Positions 7,478 through 16,229 of a stretch of 64,000 bases of DNA are shown in pieces. This DNA is from Pedobacter fastidiosus (lineage in GTDB: Bacteria > Bacteroidota > Bacteroidia > Sphingobacteriales > Sphingobacteriaceae). The position numbers and the translations under genes are program-made. The stretch spans positions 1-64,000 of the forward strand of contig NZ_JACRYL010000002.1 in the NCBI RefSeq assembly GCF_014306625.1, read 5' to 3'. Position 1 is the stretch's first letter. Each line of letters begins with the position of its first letter. The notes beneath the pieces are model-generated. The model worked only from the letters and a program-made list of their open reading frames with translations, had not been told where the DNA came from and searched no databases.

Positions 7478-10216
7478 ATGAGAAGTTTTATAATTTTTGT
7501 TTTCTGTTTATTCATACATCCCTCATTTTCTGATGCTTCGGCTAAGTCAGTTAAAAAGGAGCAAAGCATTTATATTTCTTTGGCGCCCAATGTTCGGGTT
7601 AAATTCGGTACTGAGAAAATACGAACAGCACTTAATAATATCGGTTTCGATGTTAAGGTTATCCAAGTAGATCGGATTCCAAAAGGAAAGAAAATAGTGG
7701 TGGGGTTATTTTCCGATCAGTTTTTCAAAACTGTTTTACCAGATTCTATAAAAAATAGAGCAATTTCTGCGGGAAAAGAGGGTTTTGTAATTTCTTATGG
7801 AAGAGATGGAACCTTATATGTTGTTGGTGCTGATGCTTCTGGTGTACTTTATGGTTGCATAGAGTTGGCCGATCGGATTACTGCTGAAGGAAAAGTTCCT
7901 ACTCATATTTCCTTAACAGATCATCCGGAAATGGTGATGAGGGGAACTTGTATCGGTCTTCAAAAAACAGATTATTTACCTGGTCACGATGTTTATGAAT
8001 ATCCTTACACACCAGAAACCTTCCCGTGGTTATATGATAAGCAGTTGTGGATTAAGTATTTGGATATGATGGTGGAGAACCGTTATAACTCGCTTTACCT
8101 TTGGAATGGCCATCCTTTTTCTTCTCTAGTAAAACTGAAAGATTACCCTTATGCAGTTGAAGTAGATGATGCAACCTTTAAAAAGAACGAAGAAATCTTT
8201 CGTTTTCTTACTGCTGAGGCAGATAAAAGAGGAATCTGGGTGATTCAGATGTTTTATAATATCATTATTCCAAAGCCTTTTGCTGATAAATTCGGAATGA
8301 AAACTCAGGATCGTAACCGTCCGATTGTTCCCATAATTGCTGATTACACCAGAAAATCTATTGCAGCTTTTGTAGAGAAATATCCAAATGTAGGTTTAAT
8401 GGTTGCGTTGGGCGAAGCCATGGAAGGCGTGGGGCAAGATGACATTGATTGGTTTACAAAAACAATTATTCCTGGCGTTAAGGATGGTTTAAAGGCAGCT
8501 GGAATTAAAGAGGAACCACCAATTGTTTTGAGGGCGCATGATACCGATGCACCGGCTGTAATGAAAGCCGCTCTACCTTTTTATAAAAACCTATACACAG
8601 AAAATAAATTTAATGGCGAAGCCTTGACCACTTATGAACCTCGTGGTGCTTGGGCAGAATTGAATCGTAAATTAGCTTCAATCGGAACGATGAACATTTC
8701 AAACGTTCATATTTTGGCCAATTTGGAGCCTTTCCGTTATGGTTCTGCAGATTTTATTCAAAAATCTGTGCAAGCGATTAATAAAATTTATGGAGCAAAA
8801 GGGCTTCATTTATATCCTCAAGCCAGTTATTGGGATTGGCCATATACTGCCGATAAAACTAAAACCCGCGAATTGCAAATAGATCGCGATTGGATTTGGT
8901 ATAAGGAGTGGGCTCGTTACGCCTGGAATTCTAACCGAGATCGCTCAGCTGAAATTGATTATTGGGGCACAGAACTGGCCAAAAAATACGGAACAGATTT
9001 AAACGGTGGCAAGGCAATTTTAAACGCTTATGAAGAATCCGGTGAGATTTCGCCTAAGCTTTTACGACGATACGGAATTACCGATGGCAATAGGCAAACG
9101 CTTACGCTTGGAATGTTGATGACGCAATTGATTAACCCTTATCGCTACGGTGTTTTTACTTTAATGTACGAATCTGAAGCGCCTGAGGGTGAAATGATTA
9201 TAGATTATGCAGAGAAGGAATGGAAGAAACAAGAACATATTGGTGAAACACCTATGCAGATTGCTAAAGAAGTTGTGGAGCATGGAAAAAAGGCCTTAAA
9301 ATCCATCAATCAAGCCTCAGTTACTAAAGATACCGCAGAGTTTAGAAAACTTAAAAATGATATGTATTGCTACAATGCAATGGCAAATTTCTATGCGGAA
9401 AAGGTAAAATCTGCTTTATGGGTTTTGCGATATAAATATTCAAACAATGTGGCCGATTTAGAGCAAGCTTTACCCTTTTTAGAAAGCAGTGTGAAGTACT
9501 ATACCGATTTGGTAAAACTAACGGAGAACGATTATTTGTACGCAAATAGTATGCAAACCAAACAAAGGAAAATCCCGATGCGTGGCGTAGATAAAACATT
9601 CATTCACTGGAAAGAAATGTTGCCTGTTTTTACAAAAGAATTAAGTCACTTTAAACAAAGTATAGATTCGCTTAAAAATGTAAAGGGAGATTTAACCGCC
9701 AAAATTATTCCTTATAAAAACGCAGAAGTCAAGGTTTTATCTCCAGACGTTGAAAGTTATGTTTTAGATAAAAATGTTCAGGTATTTTCAGATACATCCG
9801 CTCAGATTAAGGAAATAACGGAGCAATTGGTGGGCTTGAAAGGCTTGAAATTATCTAAAGAGAGCCAGATTAAATTGGGTACAGAAATTAAGTTTAGTAC
9901 AAAAATACCTGTTAAACTTTTGGTTGGTTATTTTAATCAAAAAGATGGCAAAACACTCTTGCCACCTCAATTAGAGATCGATGCAAGCGCTAATAATTAC
10001 GGTCAATCAGAAATAAAGATTTCTAACGCAGTTGTGGTTAACGGTTTTGCACCTGTAAATGTTCATGCTTACTCTTTCCCTGCAGGAACACATACTTTAA
10101 ATTTGGGAAAAGGCGCTTGCTTATTGTTGGGTTTTATTGATGATAAACAAGAACTGCGGATTTTTAATGCAGGTTTAGATGGTCGTGGAAAAGATATAGA
10201 TTGGTTATTTGAATAA
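7478..10216 (+). CDS. Secreted alpha-glucuronidase-like glycoside hydrolase
   Basis: This is a 912-residue secreted protein with a signal peptide cut after ~residue 22. Residues ~25-150 resemble the GH67-N/GH20-b type N-terminal alpha/beta domain that precedes the TIM barrel in alpha-glucuronidases and hexosaminidases. A large catalytic region follows, with Trp-rich and acidic clusters ('YNSLYLWNGHPF', 'VGLMVALGEAMEG', 'YWDWPYTADKTKTRELQIDRDW'). The last ~150 residues look like a beta domain. The family is not one I can name with certainty: GH67/GH115-like alpha-glucuronidase is closest, but canonical GH67 motifs are not evident. Its stop overlaps the next start (TAATG). In a pectin locus a uronic-acid-releasing role is plausible but inferred. 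Confidence 0.55.
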   Translation: MRSFIIFVFCLFIHPSFSDASAKSVKKEQSIYISLAPNVRVKFGTEKIRTALNNIGFDVKVIQVDRIPKGKKIVVGLFSDQFFKTVLPDSIKNRAISAGKEGFVISYGRDGTLYVVGADASGVLYGCIELADRITAEGKVPTHISLTDHPEMVMRGTCIGLQKTDYLPGHDVYEYPYTPETFPWLYDKQLWIKYLDMMVENRYNSLYLWNGHPFSSLVKLKDYPYAVEVDDATFKKNEEIFRFLTAEADKRGIWVIQMFYNIIIPKPFADKFGMKTQDRNRPIVPIIADYTRKSIAAFVEKYPNVGLMVALGEAMEGVGQDDIDWFTKTIIPGVKDGLKAAGIKEEPPIVLRAHDTDAPAVMKAALPFYKNLYTENKFNGEALTTYEPRGAWAELNRKLASIGTMNISNVHILANLEPFRYGSADFIQKSVQAINKIYGAKGLHLYPQASYWDWPYTADKTKTRELQIDRDWIWYKEWARYAWNSNRDRSAEIDYWGTELAKKYGTDLNGGKAILNAYEESGEISPKLLRRYGITDGNRQTLTLGMLMTQLINPYRYGVFTLMYESEAPEGEMIIDYAEKEWKKQEHIGETPMQIAKEVVEHGKKALKSINQASVTKDTAEFRKLKNDMYCYNAMANFYAEKVKSALWVLRYKYSNNVADLEQALPFLESSVKYYTDLVKLTENDYLYANSMQTKQRKIPMRGVDKTFIHWKEMLPVFTKELSHFKQSIDSLKNVKGDLTAKIIPYKNAEVKVLSPDVESYVLDKNVQVFSDTSAQIKEITEQLVGLKGLKLSKESQIKLGTEIKFSTKIPVKLLVGYFNQKDGKTLLPPQLEIDASANNYGQSEIKISNAVVVNGFAPVNVHAYSFPAGTHTLNLGKGACLLLGFIDDKQELRIFNAGLDGRGKDIDWLFE

Positions 10217-11769
10217 TGATAAATAAGAAAAAATTTACAGCAATTGCTTTATTCCTGTTTTTGGGAATAAGTGGTTTTGCACAGCAGAAATCGATTTTAG
10301 GTACAGAAAAACTACAAAAATATGTAACCTATTTCAACTCTATTGATACGGAAGCCGTAAAGAATTTCGTGCCTAATGCACAAGCTTTCGATTGGTTATC
10401 AGACAATGTTCCAATGTTCGAATGCCCGGATACCGTTTTAGAGCAAAACTACTATTATCGTTGGTGGTCGTTTAGAAAGCACTTGGTTAAAACGCCGGAA
10501 GGTTTCATTTTTACGGAATTTATTGAGCCTGTAAAACATGCCGGAAAATACAACTCCATAAGTTGTGCATTGGGTCATCATATTTATGAAGGTAGGTGGC
10601 TCAAGAATACCAGCTACTTAAAAGATTATATTAAGTTTTGGCTGTATCATGCTGATGTTGGTCAAACCAAGCAACGTTTTCATCAATTTAGCAGCTGGGT
10701 AGATGATGCTGTTTATCAGAATTATCTGGTAAAACCTGATCAAGAATTTCTAAAAAGTATCCTTCCTGCGTTAGATGCAGATTATACCAAATGGGAAACC
10801 GAAAGGCAGTTAAAAACAGGACTATTCTGGCAGAACGACGTAAAAGATGGAATGGAAGAATCGATAAGTGGTTCAAGAAAAGATCAGAATATGCGCCCAA
10901 CCATCAACAGCTATATGTATGGAAATGCGAAGGCTTTAACCAATATTGCTACGTTATTAAAAGATGAAAACTTAAAAGCCAAATATCAGGCTAAATCAAC
11001 CATCCTTAAAAAATTGGTTCAAGATAGTTTATGGAATTCAACTTCATCATTCTTCGAAACTAAGCTTGCTAAAGGTGGCTCTGCAAATGTTAGGGAGGCA
11101 ATTGGTTTTACGCCCTGGGATTTTAATCTTCCAGATGATCGTGCAAATTACGCCAAAGCTTGGGATCAACTATTGGATACTGCTGGCTTTAAAGCACCTT
11201 GGGGATTAACCACTGCAGAAAGAAGAAATCCAACTTTTAGAACCAGGGGAACAGGACACAGTTGTGAATGGGATGGTGCATTATGGCCGTTTGCGAGTTC
11301 TCAAACATTAAAGGGATTATCAAATTTGCTGGTTAATTATAAAAATCACGGTAAAATGACTTCAGAAATCTTTTATCGCGAACTGCACCAATATGCATTA
11401 TCGCATATTAAGAATGGAAAACCGTATCTTGGTGAATATCAGGATGAAAAAACAGGCGAATGGTTAAAAGGCGATAATCCAAGAAGTAGTTTTTATAACC
11501 ACTCTACTTTCAACGATTTAATTATTAACGATTTAATTGGCGTTAAACCCCGAATTGATAACGTTTTAGAAATTTATCCATTAATTCCCAAAGGAAAATG
11601 GGATTGGTTTGCATTAGATAATTTATCTTATCATGATAAAACAATAACTTTGGTTTGGGATAAAACGGGCAAAAAGTATAATAAGGGAAAGGGTTTCCTA
11701 ATTTATGTTGATGGCAAGCAGATTTATCAAGCGAAAGAACTTAAGCCTGTTCGTATTCCCATGAATTAG
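10216..11769 (+). CDS. MGH1-like (alpha/alpha)6-barrel glycosidase
   Basis: This 517-residue protein has a Sec signal peptide ending 'ISGFAQQ'. The body is alpha-helical and rich in aromatic and acidic residues ('YYYRWWSFRKHL', 'SSWVDDAVYQNYL', 'GHSCEWDGALWPFASSQTL', 'FYNHSTFNDLIINDLIG'). This fits the (alpha/alpha)6-barrel MGH1-like/GH37-GH63-GH100 clan proteins common in Bacteroidetes polysaccharide loci. I infer a side-chain glycosidase; the target linkage is not predictable. It is translationally coupled to the alpha-glucuronidase-like gene (one-base overlap) and 24 bp ahead of the GH28 gene, so it is part of the same operon. Confidence 0.55.
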   Translation: MINKKKFTAIALFLFLGISGFAQQKSILGTEKLQKYVTYFNSIDTEAVKNFVPNAQAFDWLSDNVPMFECPDTVLEQNYYYRWWSFRKHLVKTPEGFIFTEFIEPVKHAGKYNSISCALGHHIYEGRWLKNTSYLKDYIKFWLYHADVGQTKQRFHQFSSWVDDAVYQNYLVKPDQEFLKSILPALDADYTKWETERQLKTGLFWQNDVKDGMEESISGSRKDQNMRPTINSYMYGNAKALTNIATLLKDENLKAKYQAKSTILKKLVQDSLWNSTSSFFETKLAKGGSANVREAIGFTPWDFNLPDDRANYAKAWDQLLDTAGFKAPWGLTTAERRNPTFRTRGTGHSCEWDGALWPFASSQTLKGLSNLLVNYKNHGKMTSEIFYRELHQYALSHIKNGKPYLGEYQDEKTGEWLKGDNPRSSFYNHSTFNDLIINDLIGVKPRIDNVLEIYPLIPKGKWDWFALDNLSYHDKTITLVWDKTGKKYNKGKGFLIYVDGKQIYQAKELKPVRIPMN

Positions 11770-11793
11770 TAATTATCAATTTTAAAACCTTCG

Positions 11794-13389
11794 ATGAAAT
11801 CTCCCAAGTTGCCAAATAGCATTAAAATTTTATTAATCATTTGTATATCAACATTCTTCAGCTCGAAGGTTGATGCGCAATCTTATTTCAATGTGGTTAA
11901 ATTTGGTGCCAAAAATGACAGTAGTAAATTAGCTACGCAAGCCATAAAAAAAGCGATAGACGCCGCGGTAAAAGAGGGTGGTGGAACGGTTTATTTTCCT
12001 GCTGGCAAATACTTAACAGGCCCAATTCATTTAAGAAGCAACATTACCATTTTAATTGATGCAGGAGCAGAACTTCATTTCAGCGATAATTTTGATGATT
12101 ATTTGCCGATGGTTCAAAGCCGATACGAAGGCGTTGATGTGATGAGTTTTTCGCCACTTTTTTATGCTTACAAGGCCGAAAATATCTCGATTATTGGTCG
12201 TGGAATTATTGATGGTCATGGAGAAAAATGGTGGAACTTCGTTGAGGGTTATAAAGAGGATCAACCACGAAGTAAGTGGCAATTAACATTTGATAAACAA
12301 AATAAAGACATTCTTTTGCCCGATGATGCAAAGCAGATGCAACGCGGATTTCTTCGTCCTCCGTTTATTCAGCCTATGTTTTGCAAAAATGTGCTGATCC
12401 AGGGAATTACTATTCGCAACTCTCCATTTTGGACGGTAAATCCCGAATTTTGTGAAAATGTAACCGTCCATGCCGTCACCATAAATAATCCACCATCACC
12501 AAATACGGATGGAATTAATCCAGAATCTTGCAAAAACGTTCACATTTCCGATTGCCACATCAGCGTTGGTGATGATTGCATTACTATAAAATCAGGCAAG
12601 GACGAACCCGGAAGAAAGATGGCTGTTCCGGCAGAAAATTATACGATTACAAACTGTACCATGCTTTCCGGGCATGGTGGCGTGGTTATCGGCAGTGAAA
12701 TGAGTGGCGATGTAAGGAAGATTGTAATTTCTAACTGCGTTTTTGATGGAACGGATAGAGGAATTCGAATTAAAACTGCCCGCGGTAGAGGTGGGGTGGT
12801 AGAAGAGATTCGAGTTGATAACATCATCATGAAAAATATTGGCTTGCAGGCCATTGTTCTGGATATGCAATATGCTAAAACCAATGTTGAAAAGGTTTCT
12901 GAACGCACTCCAAAGTTCAGAAATATCCACTTTAGCAACATTACTGGTCAGGTTAACCAAGCTGGATATTTAAATGGCCTGGAAGAAATGCCAATTGAGA
13001 ACATCACCTTTACGGATGTTAATATGGAAGCCAAAACCGGTTTTAATATTTCTTTTTCGAATAAAGTTGAGTTCCATAATGTTCAGGTTAACACCGAAAC
13101 AGGTCCATCCATTATTGCAACTAGAGTTAATAATTTAACCATTAATGGATTTAAAAGCTACAAGCCACACGCAAATGTGCCCATTGTAGATTTAAAAAAC
13201 GTGAGCGATTTATTTTTATACAATGCCTTTCCAGTAACAGGAACCTCTATTTATATGAGATTGAGCGGTGCTGGTACAAAAAATATCGCCATCGGCAATA
13301 ACAATTTCAGAAATGCCCGACTAGGAATCCGCAAGGAAAAAGATGTTTTTGAGAATATCGATGTAATTTCTGGAGATAAAGGTCAATAA
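11794..13389 (+). CDS. GH28 polygalacturonase-family glycosidase
   Basis: The 531-residue protein has a signal peptide ending 'SSKVDAQ' and a right-handed beta-helix. All four GH28 signatures are visible: N237-T-D239, the Asp pair D260-D261, G-H294-G and R325-I-K327. Together they form the inverting catalytic site and subsite -1/+1 contacts. GH28 enzymes cleave alpha-galacturonosyl links in homogalacturonan or rhamnogalacturonan; exo or endo action cannot be decided here. The extended N-terminal 'AGKYLTGPIHLRSN' segment is typical of bacterial periplasmic exo-type members. It sits in the glycanase operon, 14 bp before the GH95 gene. Confidence 0.9.
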   Translation: MKSPKLPNSIKILLIICISTFFSSKVDAQSYFNVVKFGAKNDSSKLATQAIKKAIDAAVKEGGGTVYFPAGKYLTGPIHLRSNITILIDAGAELHFSDNFDDYLPMVQSRYEGVDVMSFSPLFYAYKAENISIIGRGIIDGHGEKWWNFVEGYKEDQPRSKWQLTFDKQNKDILLPDDAKQMQRGFLRPPFIQPMFCKNVLIQGITIRNSPFWTVNPEFCENVTVHAVTINNPPSPNTDGINPESCKNVHISDCHISVGDDCITIKSGKDEPGRKMAVPAENYTITNCTMLSGHGGVVIGSEMSGDVRKIVISNCVFDGTDRGIRIKTARGRGGVVEEIRVDNIIMKNIGLQAIVLDMQYAKTNVEKVSERTPKFRNIHFSNITGQVNQAGYLNGLEEMPIENITFTDVNMEAKTGFNISFSNKVEFHNVQVNTETGPSIIATRVNNLTINGFKSYKPHANVPIVDLKNVSDLFLYNAFPVTGTSIYMRLSGAGTKNIAIGNNNFRNARLGIRKEKDVFENIDVISGDKGQ

Positions 13390-13403
13390 TTAAACGATTT
13401 AAA

Positions 13404-16229
13404 ATGCCCATAATGCTAACCAAAACCACGAAGTATTTTTCTATTTTATTTCTTTTGAGTTTAGGTTGCGCTAATGTTTTCGCACAAAATAATCAGCTTT
13501 GGTATAATAAACCTGCCGAAAAATGGACAGATGCACTTCCAGTTGGGAATGGCAGGTTGGGCGCCATGATTTTTGCTGGCCCAAATGTAGATCACATCCA
13601 ATTTAACGAAGAAACCCTTTGGACTGGAAAACCTAGAGATTACAATAAAAAAGGTGCTTCAGCTTATCTTCCTCAAATTAGAAAATTACTTTTCGAAGGC
13701 AAACAGAAAGAAGCCGAGGATTTAGCCCAGCAAGAATTTATGGGGCTTCAAAGTGAAACTGGAGATCGCAGTAAATGGGTTAAGGAAATGCAATCTGGCA
13801 AAGGAATGCAAGGTAATCCGGCTTTGGAAGGTTATGATGATAAACTTTGGAAAAACATTCAAGTTCCATCTTACGAAGGTTGGGAAGCTGTTGGTTTGCC
13901 CAATTTGGATGGTGCAGTTTGGTTTAGAACTACCTTTGATGTTCCAGAAAACTGGATAGGAAAGGATCTTGTTTTGGATTTAAATAGAATCCGAGATCAG
14001 GATTTTACTTATTTAAACGGGCAATTGGTTGGCAACACCGATAACAATGAGCCAAGAAAATATACCATTCCAGCAAAGCTGATTAAGAAAGGGAAAAACG
14101 TAATTGCCATTCAGGTACTAAATTATTTCGATAAAGGCGGTTTGGCCGGTTATAAGGATACTAAAAAGAAGATTGGGATTTATCCTGTTGGGTTAGATGT
14201 AGAGCAAGGAATTTCTCTGGTTAAGGTTTGGAAGTATAAAATTCAAAACGAAGATCCGCCAGAAGTAGCACAGTATCAGGCAAGTTATCAGCCCTTTGGC
14301 GATCTCAATCTTCATTTTAAGCAAGCGAAATTACCCATTACCAATTATAAGCGTTCGTTAGATTTAGGCACTGCGATTTCTAAAACAATGTACAGCTTAG
14401 GGGGTGTGGATTATGAGCGGGAATATTTTGCAAGTGAACCCAATCAAGCAATCGTTATTCATTTCTCCGCAAGCAAATTAGGTTCTATTGGTTTTGATGC
14501 AGAATTATCCAGCGTTCATCGAAAATCTGAAATTAGAGTTATAAACGATCATACCATTGCGCTAACTGTTCAAGTAAAGGATGGTGCATTAAAAGGTGAA
14601 AGTAGATTAACGGCCATTGTTAAAAAGGGAACTATAAAAATCATAAACAATAAGATTAGCATTAATCTTGCTGATGAAGTGACGCTTTATTTAACAGCAG
14701 GAACCAATTTTGTAAATGCAAACGATGTTTCGGGTAATCCTACCCTTGCAAATGTTAAGGCTTTGGATGGGTTAAAAGGTAAAAGTTATGCAGATGTTAA
14801 GGCAGATCATATAAAGGAATATCAATCTTACTACAATACATTTAGCGTAAATTTTGGATCATCAGAAAATGAAAATTTGCCAACCGATGAGCGTTTAGAG
14901 AAATTCGGAACTTCAAATGATCCAGCTTTTGCAGGTTTATATATGCAATATGGAAGATATTTACTGATTTCGAGTTCGAGACCGGGAACACAGCCTGCAA
15001 ATCTTCAGGGCATTTGGAACGATTTATTGAGTCCGCCTTGGGGGAGCAAGTACACCACCAACATTAATTTAGAAATGAATTATTGGCCGACAGAAATTTT
15101 AAACTTATCGGCTTTAAATGATCCACTTTTCAAGAAAATAGAAGGTTTATCCATTTCTGGTAAGGAAACGGCCAAAGAATATTACAATGCAAAAGGTTGG
15201 GTTTTACACCATAATACCGATTTATGGAATGGAACTGCGCCTATAAATGCTTCCAATCACGGCATTTGGGTTTCTGGCGCAGGTTGGCTAAGTCAACACC
15301 TTTGGGAGCATTATCTATTTACAAAGGACAAGCAATTTTTAGAAACCGAAGCTTATCCATTGATGAAAGAATCGGCTCTGTTTTTTGAAGATTTCTTAGT
15401 AAAAGATCCAAAAACAGGTTGGTTGATTAGTACGCCATCAAATTCTCCAGAAAATGGTGGTTTGGTTGCAGGGCCGACGATGGATCATCAAATCATCAGG
15501 ACGCTTTTTAGAAATTGCATCGAAGCATCGAAAGTGCTTGGAAAAGATGAAGCATTTAGGAAAGACTTAAGCACGAAATTACTACAGATTGCCCCAAACC
15601 AAATAGGCAAATACGGGCAATTACAAGAGTGGCTTCAAGATGTAGATGATACCACCAATAAACACAGACACGTTTCGCATTTGTGGGGCGTTTATCCGGG
15701 AAATGACATTACTTGGGATGGAGATTCTAAAATGATGAATGCCGCTAAACAATCCTTAATCTACCGCGGAGATGATGCAACAGGATGGAGTTTGGCCTGG
15801 AAAATAAACTTTTGGGCACGATTTAAAGACGGTGATCACGCCATGAAATTGGTTAAAATGTTAATTAAACCAGCAGGAAATGGAGCGGGGTGTTATGTTA
15901 ATTTATTCGATGCACATCCACCGTTTCAGATTGATGGAAACTTTGGCGGTTCGGCAGGAATTGCAGAAATGATTGTTCAAAGTCACCAAGGTTATCTTGA
16001 TCTTTTGCCAGCTTTACCGAGTGATTTACCTTTTGGAGAAGTTGAAGGTTTATGCGCTAGAGGTGGTTTTGAATTAAATATTAGCTGGGACAAGGGAAAA
16101 TTAACTGGGCTAGAAATCAAATCCAAAATGGGTGGTATTTGTAAAATTAGATATAAAAACCAAGCGATTAGCATAGATACAAAAGCAGGAAAAGTGTACA
16201 GAGTTAGTGGCGAATTAAAAGCATTATGA
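13404..16229 (+). CDS. GH95 alpha-L-fucosidase / alpha-L-galactosidase with inserted jelly-roll domain
   Basis: This 941-residue secreted protein has a signal peptide ending 'ANVFAQN'. GH95 catalytic features are present: Asn553 and Asn555 in 'NINLEMNYW', Glu683 in 'SNSPENGG' and Asp844 in 'PPFQIDGNFGG'. These correspond to the Asn/Asn/Asp catalytic relay and acid of Bifidobacterium AfcA. The N-terminal beta domain is interrupted at about residues 115-285 by a GH2-like sugar-binding jelly roll ('GAVWFRTTFDVPENW', 'FTYLNGQLVGNT'), making it longer than a minimal GH95. It would release terminal alpha-L-fucose or alpha-L-galactose. Its stop overlaps the GH2 start by four bases (ATGA). Confidence 0.9.
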   Translation: MPIMLTKTTKYFSILFLLSLGCANVFAQNNQLWYNKPAEKWTDALPVGNGRLGAMIFAGPNVDHIQFNEETLWTGKPRDYNKKGASAYLPQIRKLLFEGKQKEAEDLAQQEFMGLQSETGDRSKWVKEMQSGKGMQGNPALEGYDDKLWKNIQVPSYEGWEAVGLPNLDGAVWFRTTFDVPENWIGKDLVLDLNRIRDQDFTYLNGQLVGNTDNNEPRKYTIPAKLIKKGKNVIAIQVLNYFDKGGLAGYKDTKKKIGIYPVGLDVEQGISLVKVWKYKIQNEDPPEVAQYQASYQPFGDLNLHFKQAKLPITNYKRSLDLGTAISKTMYSLGGVDYEREYFASEPNQAIVIHFSASKLGSIGFDAELSSVHRKSEIRVINDHTIALTVQVKDGALKGESRLTAIVKKGTIKIINNKISINLADEVTLYLTAGTNFVNANDVSGNPTLANVKALDGLKGKSYADVKADHIKEYQSYYNTFSVNFGSSENENLPTDERLEKFGTSNDPAFAGLYMQYGRYLLISSSRPGTQPANLQGIWNDLLSPPWGSKYTTNINLEMNYWPTEILNLSALNDPLFKKIEGLSISGKETAKEYYNAKGWVLHHNTDLWNGTAPINASNHGIWVSGAGWLSQHLWEHYLFTKDKQFLETEAYPLMKESALFFEDFLVKDPKTGWLISTPSNSPENGGLVAGPTMDHQIIRTLFRNCIEASKVLGKDEAFRKDLSTKLLQIAPNQIGKYGQLQEWLQDVDDTTNKHRHVSHLWGVYPGNDITWDGDSKMMNAAKQSLIYRGDDATGWSLAWKINFWARFKDGDHAMKLVKMLIKPAGNGAGCYVNLFDAHPPFQIDGNFGGSAGIAEMIVQSHQGYLDLLPALPSDLPFGEVEGLCARGGFELNISWDKGKLTGLEIKSKMGGICKIRYKNQAISIDTKAGKVYRVSGELKAL

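Noticed and set aside
12592..12960. Minus-strand open frames opposite the GH28 gene
   Set aside because: They are antisense shadows of a gene with all family motifs on the plus strand.
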